Shown: piece after piece, positions 56,116 to 64,000 of the stretch
How the letters are laid out: every line of letters begins with the position of its first letter
How positions within the stretch are numbered: position 1 is the first letter of the stretch
Source of the DNA: Gnetum montanum
Taxonomy: Eukaryota; Streptophyta; Gnetopsida; Gnetales; Gnetaceae
DNA: 64,000 nucleotides
Direction of reading: 5' to 3'
Assembly (NCBI GenBank): GCA_015680685.1
Contig: MNCI01027315.1
Coordinates: 297,481 to 361,480, forward strand
Position numbers and translations under genes: made by a program
The notes under the pieces: model-generated
The model's input: the letters and a program-made list of their open reading frames with translations, nothing else
Told to the model about the DNA's origin: nothing
Databases searched by the model: none

Positions 56116-56375
56116 AAGTCTATAAATACAATGCCCAAGCGCACAATTGGAAAGAAGTCTTTTAGCAATTAAGTAGTGAAACTCTTGTAGTCTGTTTGAA
56201 AGTTAGAGTATTTTCCAAGTGCTCGTAGCAGGAGGTCTAAGTGTGGATGAATCTTTATTCAAGCATTGTGTACCTAAGCACACCTTGTGTACGACAATAA
56301 AAACAAGCTCTTTGATTCATCCTTGCAGCACTTGAGATTTATTTTCTTATGCATTTCTTTTATTTTATTTTCTTA

Positions 56376-56408
56376 TGCATTTATTTTATTTTATTTTATT
56401 TTATTTTA
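56376..56408 (+). repeat. (TTTTA)n microsatellite in U5 of E8
   Basis: Six to seven repeats of a TTTTA pentamer. The flanking 'ttttcttatgcattt' is itself duplicated (56342 and 56369). Confidence 0.85.
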
Positions 56409-56895
56409 TGCACTTTAGATTTCTATTATTAACACAACAATTCATTTTGATCAATTAAGCAAATCGTTAAATTACACAAGCATGACCACTTTGAGCATGC
56501 GTGTAACACTTGGTAACCGAGTAACGACTAACGTTTGGTAATCCCAGTAGTGTTGCACTAGTGCAAGATGTGTATAGCAAGTGGGAACAGATGCTAGTGT
56601 TAGGATTAGTTAGAACTTAGTTAATGAGTAGTTAAGTTAAATTTGTCACTGGGTTACCTCTCTCCTTCCCTACTAGCGTAGGACATAAAAATATAAAAGC
56701 TATAAAATTCATATGCCTCAAGCTTACTTCACCATGCAATTGTGACATACAGGTAAGCTTGGAAAGACAATGATCAACCAACTTGTCCTTGTTCCACAAG
56801 GGCGCATAAGCACTTGGTCCTTGGAATTTGATCGGATCGTGCGTGAAACACTCGTATTTGTATGGTTGAGCATAAGGGTACCTCATCACTCAACA

Positions 56896-56915
56896 TTGGT
56901 GTTGTTGTTGAGGAC
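56896..56915 (+). promoter_or_regulatory. Primer binding site of E8 (tRNA-Asp type, decayed)
   Basis: TTGGTGTTGTTGTTGAGGAC directly after the LTR. All differences from the E6 site are of the C-to-T or G-to-A kind. Confidence 0.75.
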
Positions 56916-57031
56916 TTAGTTATTTGTGTGCTAATTAGAACTTAGAAAATCATTCACATAGTTGGAACAAACCGTTAGGATTGATTGAGAAAATAATAAA
57001 CAAGAATGCATTTCACACTAAACAAAAAAGT

Positions 57032-59450
57032 ATGTCTCCTTCTTCGTATGAAAATGCCTCACCGCCTAGGTCTAAAATAGGAAACAATTGACGACATAAT
57101 ACACATGACACTGATCCACCAGTCCCTCAACAAGTTCGAGTGGTATATATTCATCCTGATGAGTATATACCAGAGTTCACCTTTATCCTCCATCAAGATG
57201 AGCAACTATGTTGGCAAGATTTAGAAGGTAACATAGTGTTACCTCTCGATCGTTCAGTCCTGAGCATGCTTCTTCATGCTCTCACACGAATTGGCATGCC
57301 ACACTTACACACAAAATACATTTTCCAAGACCATGACTCAAGAGAATACCATCCCACAAAGGCACAATGTCAAAGGGACTTGCAACAGGAGAGACATCAT
57401 AAGTCTTTGAAGGGTAAGTGGTCCCAGGATGCCCCACATGTATTAAGCGAAAATGAGGGTGGTGAACCTACCTCAGGTAGTCACCTACACAACGATGTTC
57501 CTCAACTTGACTTTGGCCAAGGGGTTGTGTATCAGAAATTTCATTCCACTATTCATAACCCAGGCTCTAATACCCACAAGCATAAAGGGTTTGAAAAAGG
57601 GACACGAACTCATGATAAAGGTGGACATTCTGATCGCAATCACGATTGGGGTTGAGATCGTAGAAGAGAAGGTAGCAGACACCATCATAGTGATGGTTCA
57701 CCTTCATCCTCTTCTTTAGTATCTGAACATAGTCACAAGGAAAAAGACCATGGGGATAAAGGTAGGCAAAGTGGAATTCATAGACGAAATAGCCAGGAAA
57801 GGGAACGAGAGCACTCTAGAGAGTCATGACATAAAAGAATGGAGAGTAGGGAACAACGTAGGCATCATAAACGCCATGGACAAGACGATCATGATAAACC
57901 CCTACTCACTACTCGAAGTATGTTAGACATAACTGAGGCTGTTAGAATTCCAACAAGGCACCAAAAAGATAGTAGGATCAAGAGTATCGATATGAACAAC
58001 ATCCCACGATTTGAAGGGGGATACAACACTGATCCTCAAAATCATTTACAAGCATTCCATGATGTGTGTGCCTTACAGAACATAGAGAATGAATGGCAAA
58101 ATCTTAAGTTTTTCCCATGGACATTAGTTAAAGAAGCAAAAAGCTAGTACTGGTCTTTAGAACTAGAATCCATTCATAGGTGGAGTACTCTGTTAGAACT
58201 ATTTAATGACAAGTACTAAACATACTCCTAAGTGTCTAACTTGCGAAAGCAAATCCAAGGCTAAAAACAAGGAGGGCATGAACCCTTAGATGCTACTATA
58301 GGCTGATAATATTCACTATTACATCGTTGTCTTGGCCATGGTTATTCATAAAGGGATGAACTGCATCATCTCGTGGATGGGCTTAGGCATGAAATGAGAA
58401 GAACCCTTGGGACTTATGCCCAAGGGAGACCATCTGAGCTTAGGTTCCATCAAATTCAAAGACTATTGGAGCAAGCTGCTAAGGAAGAAGGTGAGCTATG
58501 GAAGAGAGAAAATGTGAAAGAGTATAACCAAGATCCTTCCCTTCGAAAGAGGAAAGTAAGATTTTGTGAGGATGAAGAAGAGTCAACACTCAAAGAGATG
58601 GTGAATAGAAAAAATTTTCCTATCAAAAAGATAACATTAGAAGTTTCGGCAAAGGTAGACCAAGTGTGGGATCTCCTAAAAAATAGATTTCAAACTATTC
58701 TTAAAATAGTAGAGGAGTCTAGAGAGCAAGGTAGTGAGAAAAGAAAAAAGAAAGAGGCTAAACATGCATGTAGCAAGGGTAAGGGCAAAGTTGCCATCAT
58801 TAAAGAGGTTGTGGATTCCGAAATAGACAATGATAGTGGATGTGAGATATGTCAATATGACCATCCTAAGGGATGTTACCCTATAATCTCTCATCTGTAG
58901 GAGTCTAGGATGTATGCACTCAACCCACAATTAAACAAAAGCCAAACACCTCGAAGGTTACCTTATCCTCAAGGTAACCCAAGGCAGTTCCATCAACCCT
59001 TAACATATTATCCCAGTGGAACTCCACCACAACCGATTAAGCAATATCAACAATGGCAACATCCATAATCACGGGGAATGCCACCACCAAGGCAACAATA
59101 TCCTTACCAACAACCTGACCCATATGGATATTACATGCAGCAGCTAATCTCCCCACGTGACTCTACTGGTCATGTTACTCCTCAACCTTACTACCAAGCC
59201 CACGAGTATTATGGAACTCCCTCTTCTAGAGGTGATATTCCACAAGCATATCATCCTTCTCATCTGGCCGCATCTCTTCCACCAATAGCTCCACTACCAC
59301 CTACTCCCGCAATGCAGGGTGAAATCCCTACCCAGCCGCAACAACATAACGCCACGAGGGCTATTAACTCTCAACCTACTGTTGGTTCCAACAACCACAT
59401 GAAGAAAAGACCTTTCTTTATAACCAACAGTCCAACCAAGCCCTTGTAAT
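57032..59450 (+). pseudogene. gag of E8, broken
   Basis: Start ATG 57032 (MSPSSYENASPP). Frame 57140-57655 gives the N-terminal block HPDEYIPEFTFILHQDEQLC and VLPLDRSVLSMLLHALTRIG. Frame 57839-58147 gives ITEAVRIPTRHQKDSRIKSI and HLQAFHDVCALQNIENEWQN. Frame 58373-58900 gives ENVKEYNQDPSLRKRKVRFC and CEICQYDHPKGCYPIISHL, a C-x2-C-like motif. Frame 59078-59449 is the Pro/Gln/Tyr-rich linker. The blocks are separated by single stops or shifts (for example TGA at 57653, TAG at 58145 and 58899). This is the best-kept gag of the family here. Confidence 0.8.
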
Positions 59451-59518
59451 CACAAGCAGTAGATTCCTTAGATGCCTCAGTATCAATCAAAACTTTAGAG
59501 CCCCCTTCAACCCAATCA

Positions 59519-60019
59519 TTGCACTCAATGCATACGGTCATGCTAACACATGTTGTCACTGATTGGATCAAAGTTGGCCATCTTCCCAGGAAATTCTCTG
59601 ATCCTAGGAGTCCTCTCATATACTTACAAATCCCTAGAAATGTGTCGTGCAAGGCTCTTTTGGATTTAGGTTTCGATGTCAACTTGATTTCTCAAGAAAT
59701 GTACAAGGCTTGGAACCTGCCTCCATTACAAAAAAGAAACATTCGTCTAGAGTTAACCAACTAGTCCATCACTGTCCCATTGGGACTGGTGGAAGACATT
59801 GTTAACACTATTTATGGGTGGTCGTACCCAGCTGACTTCCTAGTGATTCAAGTAAACAATAGTAAGGGGGACTTCCCAATTATAATGGGAAGAGCATGGC
59901 TAAGCACCATCGACGCACACCTAGGAATCCATGATCTTTCCCTAAAAATATCAAAGGAAAATACATTCGAAAAGATTGAGAAGAAGAAAGTTCCATGCAT
60001 CGCATACAGTGACACATGA
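59519..60019 (+). pseudogene. Aspartic protease region of E8
   Basis: Frame 59519-59764: TDWIKVGHLPRKFSDPRSPL, KALLDLGFDVNLISQEMYKA and WNLPPLQKRNIRLELTN, then TAG. Frame 59780-60019: GLVEDIVNTIYGWSYPADFL, KGDFPIIMGRAWLSTIDAHL. DLG is the active-site triad form typical of Athila-lineage protease. One stop at 59762-59764 separates the halves. Confidence 0.8.
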
Positions 60020-60289
60020 TGTAATTGTGTCCAGAGGTCATGGTTTGTGCAAAGTTTAGCATTGCCTACATGTAATTAGTGTGAAAAAGTGATTAACATA
60101 CAAAGATGCTTGTATGTAGCAGCCACATGACAGGAAGACATCCAATGGCTGACAACTGATCAAGAAAGCAGTTCACTCATATGCATGGAACCAACTGAGG
60201 GTTTGAATTGTGCTTACATCGATAGCATAGATGCATTAGAGCAAGTCCACTGCCAACTTCCAACTCTTAACCTTGAAAATATCAACTAG

Positions 60290-61375
60290 GGGAAATTGGA
60301 AATCCCTGAGAAATTTAAGCAGGATTCCCTTGAGCTGAAACCATTGCCCACCAGTATGGAATACATGTTCCTTAAAAATGGAATACCTATAATTATCAAT
60401 GCTAAGCTTGCTCTTCAATAGAAAGAAGAACTACTAAAGGTAATAAATAAATGGTCAGAAGCCTTCGCTTGATCATATCCCGCATTAACTGGAATAGATC
60501 CTAGGATATGTCAACATAGAATTTACATTGACCCCTCTATGAAGCCTCGAAGACAACTGCAAAGGCAATTGAACCCTAAGCTGAAGCAAGTAGTTAAGGA
60601 AGAAATTGAACAGCTTCTCAAGGCTGGGTTCATATACCCCATTGTTGATAGCAAATGGGTTAGCCCCTTACTTATTGTGCCTAAAAAGAAAGGCAAATGG
60701 AGGATGTGCATAGATTTTAGGCTACTAAATATGGCAACATTCAAAGATCACTTTCCATTGCCATTTTTCGACCAAGTCTTAGACACCATCGTAGGGCATC
60801 GCTATTACAGTTTTCTGGATGGATATAGTGGATATAACCAAATACAAATAGCCAAGACTATGTTCACCAGTCCTTGGGAAACATTCGTATATAAACAGAT
60901 GTTGTTTGGCTTGTGCAATGCCCCTGCAACATTTCAATGACTAGTTCTAAGCATATTCCAATAGTAGATAGGGAATGGCGTGGAGGTCTTTATGAACAAC
61001 TTCTCCACTTATGAAGCAAACTTTGATCAAGCCTTGGAATAGTTGGAGCAAGTGTTATAAAGATGTGTAGAAACCAATTTGAGGCTCAACTGGCAGAAAA
61101 GCCATTTGATGGTCCAAGAAGGCATAGTACTAGGGCACAAAATCTCACACACAGGGATAGAGGTAGACCACAAGAAAATCAAAAGTATCCAAGGAAATAC
61201 CTGTCAATCGGAAACTATCAAAGATATTCAGTCATTCCTTGGACATACTGGCTACTATAGGAGATTTATTGAGAACTTTTCAAAGGTTTCCAAACCATTG
61301 ATGGAATTAACAAAAAAGGACATACCTTTCGAGTGGACCAGGGAATGCGAATTAGCTTTCCAAACTCTGAAATAG
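60290..61375 (+). pseudogene. Reverse transcriptase of E8, catalytic DD lost
   Basis: The linker LPTSMEYMFLKNG and RICQHRIYIDPSMKPRRQLQ leads to the open frame 60539-60940. It reads LLKAGFIYPIVDSKWVSPLL, WRMCIDFRLLNMATFKDHFP, FLDGYSGYNQIQIA, then a five-residue gap against E6, KTMFTSPWETF and LFGLCNAPATFQ. The YxDD-equivalent block reads VFMNNFS: both Asp codons are AAC (60995-61000), so no polymerase activity is expected. The thumb continues as NWQKSHLMVQEGIVLGHKIS and SFLGHTGYYRRFIENFSKVS (61079-61375). TGA at 60938 and TAG at 61039 are among the breaks. Confidence 0.85.
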
Positions 61376-61790
61376 AAACTAGTAGAAACACCCATTCTAC
61401 AAGCTCCTGATTGGTCCAAACCATTCTATATCATGATTGACGCATCCAACTATGCTTTAGGAGTCGTACTTACACAGTTAGATGAACATAAGCATCCTTA
61501 TTACATCCACTATGCAAGTAGAAGTATCGCTAATGCACAACTTAACTACACTACCACAGAGAAAGAATTAATGGCTGTAGTGTTTGCACTAGAAAAGTTT
61601 AGACACTATGTATTGGGATATAAAGTATATATACATATAGATCATAGTGAAATTTGATTCTTCATGAATAAGATAATGGTAAGCCCTCATATCATACGAT
61701 GGCTTGTAATCTTACAAGAGTTCGATTTAACAATGATCGATCGCAAGGGCACCGAGAATGTAGTTGCTAATCATTTATCTTGGTTGTGAT
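61376..61790 (+). pseudogene. RNase H of E8
   Basis: The open frame 61433-61657 reads MIDASNYALGVVLTQLDEHK, SRSIANAQLNYTTTEKELMA and KFRHYVLGYKVYIHIDHSEI. After a stop it goes on as MVSPHIIRWLVILQEFDLTM and KGTENVVANHLSWL, the usual end before integrase. TEKE and the final Asp are kept. Confidence 0.85.
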
Positions 61791-61899
61791 GGGACAAAAA
61801 AGAGGATGAGTATCCAATTTCTGATCATTTCCCTAATGAATTTCTCTTTGCTGGTGTAGTGAATAATCAATCATCCATGGGGACAAACTGGTACAGTAG

Positions 61900-63238
61900 C
61901 ATTCTTACCTATCTCCTTACCCAACAAACACCACAATAGTTAAACCTTAAGAAGAAATAATTGTTTCTTCACCAAGCCAAGTACTTTATGGAGATCAATG
62001 GACAACTTTACAAAGTGTGTCCCAATGGCTTGGTTTGATGGTGTGTTCCCGATATAGATCAACTGCGAGTTCTCCAAGATGCTCATGAGGGTCCTTGTGG
62101 GGGTCATTACACTAGAAGATGAATGGCCATCAAGATCCTACTTGCAGGATATTATTGGCCTACATTATCTCAAGACATCCATCGTTTCATCCAATCTTGT
62201 GAGCACTATCAACGTGATGGGGGAATGACTGCTAGAATGGAGGGTTCACAACAATGGATACAACCATTAGAACCCTTCGACATTTGGGGAATTGATTTTA
62301 TGGGGCCAATTACACCAATGTCCAATGGAAGAGCTTATATTATTGTTGCCATGGATTACCTAAAAAAATGGGCTGAAGCAGCTACTATTAAAGATTGTAC
62401 ATCATTTACAGCTGCACAATTTGTTCAACAACAAATCATAAACAGGTTTGGTATGCTGCGTGCACTTATTTCAAATAATGGTACACACTTCACAGGTGCA
62501 ACCTTTTAGAAATTAATGCAATGCTTAGGATTTGAGCATAAATTGACTACACCATACCACCCCCAAGCGAACAGTCAATCAAAAGTCACCAATAGAGAGA
62601 TTACGAAGATATTGATAAGAACCATTACCAAGTTTAGATGAGACTAGAGCACTAAACTGAATAATGTTCTTTGGGCATACCGCTCCACATGGAAACTTCA
62701 TACAAGCTACTCACCCTATGAGTTAGTGTACAGTAAATTACCAACGCTTCCCATTCAAACTGAGCTCTGTATACTATCCACGGCCTGTAACCTCAACCTT
62801 GACCTTAATCTAGCACAGAAACAACAGTTAGTAACCCTTAACTTGCTAGATGAAAATCGATTAGCTACCCTATCATCTAATAAATTGCACAAGGCCTTCA
62901 ATAAACAATGTCATGACCTAAGAATTAGGAAAGTTAAATATCAACTAGGAAATAAGGTTCTCTACTGGAATCCCACACATGTGCCATAACGTACTAAATT
63001 TCAAACACTATGGGAAGGACCTTATATTATTTATGCAACTTTTCCTTTAGGGGCCATGACAATATACAAACTTGAGAGCCTGGATAAGAAACTTTTGGTC
63101 AACGTGCAACAAACCAAACCTTTCCAGGAGCTTAGGATAGCCAATACACATGCTACCTCTCTCGATGGAAAACCCTACTCACTATTTCAGATCTCCTCCT
63201 TCCAACTTAGTCATGGGGGAGATGGCCACCTATGCTAG
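61900..63238 (+). pseudogene. Integrase of E8, catalytic triad altered
   Basis: The HHCC finger reads AHEGPCGGHYTR, then SCEHYQ, with the second Cys changed to Tyr. The core (frame 62123-62509) reads WGIDFMGPITPMSNGRAYII, then MLRALISNNGTHFTGATF, where the second catalytic Asp (SDNGTHF in relatives) is Asn. The third catalytic block reads QANSQSKVTNREI, with Lys where relatives have Glu. The C-terminal domain (62726-63238) has VKYQLGNKVLYWNPTHVP, PYIIYATFPLGAMTIYKLES and the end SSFQLSHGGDGHLC. Stops at 62507, 62986 and elsewhere confirm inactivity. Confidence 0.85.
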
Positions 63239-64000
63239 CCATTCTAGGCCCTCAGTTCTTTTTGAATTTTTGTTTTACACATTCTTTCAACTTTTCTTAT
63301 TTTTGTTTTTCACCATCATTCATATTTTTACTGTTTCTTTGTTTGCTTTATTTACTTTTATTCATCATCTAATAAGTGCTCATGATGGTGGATTGAATTA
63401 TATCATATTGATTGTTAATGTTTAGTTTTTACCTTTGAATTATGATGCTGATATTAAGTTATGGTTCTTTTGGTAAAATAGGCAATAAGTCCACACCATC
63501 CACTCATCCATACAACTCTATGCTCTCCTTTGGCTTGGAACTGTACAATCCTATTTTTCTAAGTAAACTTGTTAATGAATTGGTGGCTGGGTATTTTTCA
63601 AACTAAGGAAAGACTCAAAGGATGAACAGGGTGTGACTTCAAGGGGATTTGATGCATTGGTGCTAGCCATTCTCTTAGGTGCTTGGATGCTTTTTCTTGA
63701 GTTTTCTGCCATTCTAACATTGTTCAAATATTAGAAAGCCAAGTGAATAAAAATAAGTCTTTGCATGGTGTGGTTCTCACACATAAACATAAAAAAAAAA
63801 GAGAAAGGTGAGAATTCAAAGCATACCCCTTAGACATAATAAAGAAATATGGGCTACAAGCACTGGTTATGGCACTAGAAAGACATGTTACCCATGCTTG
63901 AAGGTTCTCTCTAACTAAGGCCCTTTCTTGCTTCCTGCTTCTCCATCTCACTCTCCTTGGGATGGTGGTCACTCTTTGTGGAAGCATTCTTATTGCCTCA
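63239..64000 (+). mobile_element. 3' untranslated part of E8 (runs off the window)
   Basis: T-rich sequence shared with E1, E2, E5 and E6 ('gtttttcaccatcattcat', 'tccacaccatccactcatcc' at 63490, and the 'ctagaaagacatgttaccca' block at 63879). By analogy with E2 the polypurine tract and 3' LTR should lie about 1.1 kb further right. Confidence 0.75.

Larger units (their letters stand above)
55919..56895 (+). mobile_element. 5' LTR of E8 (GTTACTCTA minisatellite U3)
   Basis: Begins TAATGAG (one change from the family TGATGAG) inside E7 protease and ends CTCAACA at 56895 before the primer site. The U3 is a tandem array (55927-56115). A TATA-like 'tctataaatacaatg' follows at about 56120. R-U5 matches the family, with an (ATTTT)n stretch at 56376-56408. 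The candidate 5-bp target duplication on the left is 'caatc' (55914-55918). Confidence 0.85.

Noticed and set aside
55881-56172. Repetitive Ile/Thr/Val frames on both strands
   Set aside because: They are conceptual translations of the U3 minisatellite of E8.

Overview
This window is plant nuclear DNA, most likely from a large, repeat-rich seed-plant genome; a gymnosperm is my best guess but is not proven. The evidence is a broken host gene of the plant organellar Era-like GTPase family with spliceosomal introns of up to about 3 kb, surrounded by nested and decayed LTR retrotransposons, LINE and SINE fragments. There are no bacterial operons, rRNA genes or CRISPR arrays. I call eight LTR elements, numbered E1 to E8.

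Left part (1-22436): a partial LTR (1-580), a near-identical tandem duplication of about 722 bp holding an N gap (701-2009), a minus-strand L1-type LINE fragment (2010-3700) and a decayed Ty1/copia fragment (4990-6836). The copia fragment is interrupted by an inverted pair of tRNA-headed SINE-like sequences. Then come three plus-strand Ty3/gypsy elements of one Athila-like family: E1 (6837-about 13990), E2 (14346-18905) and E3 (18906-20594). E1 and E2 have lost most or all of RT, RNase H and integrase by internal deletion.

Centre (22437-30080): a non-processed pseudogene of an Era-like GTPase. Seven exons are recognisable, with G1, G3, G4 and the KH GxxG loop still readable. It carries at least four frame lesions and three in-frame stops, and the last KH exon was not found. 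Its introns hold SINE-like, RTE-like and LINE fragments.

Right part (30862-64000): E4 (30862-about 38660) is a different, Tat-lineage-like gypsy element on the minus strand. It keeps gag and protease, lacks RT to integrase, and carries an opposite-strand reading frame with a probable small intron. A diverged tandem array with a period of about 180 bp follows. E5 (39630-42989, plus) is a 3' end of the Athila-like family. E6 (42990-52045, minus) is an almost complete copy with two LTRs and a nearly perfect tRNA-Asp primer site. E7 (52046-55918, plus) has been entered in its protease region by E8 (55919 to beyond the window, plus), the most complete pol here. E8's catalytic residues are mutated in RT (DD to NN) and integrase.

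The Athila-like copies share the R-U5 part of the LTR, tRNA-Asp primer sites (where visible), gag, an aspartic protease of the DLGxxVNLI type and a G-rich polypurine tract. Their U3 regions fall into at least three unrelated modules built from short palindromes. Nothing here looks like a complete, active element. Coordinates of decayed elements are hand-read and approximate unless a terminus motif is quoted.
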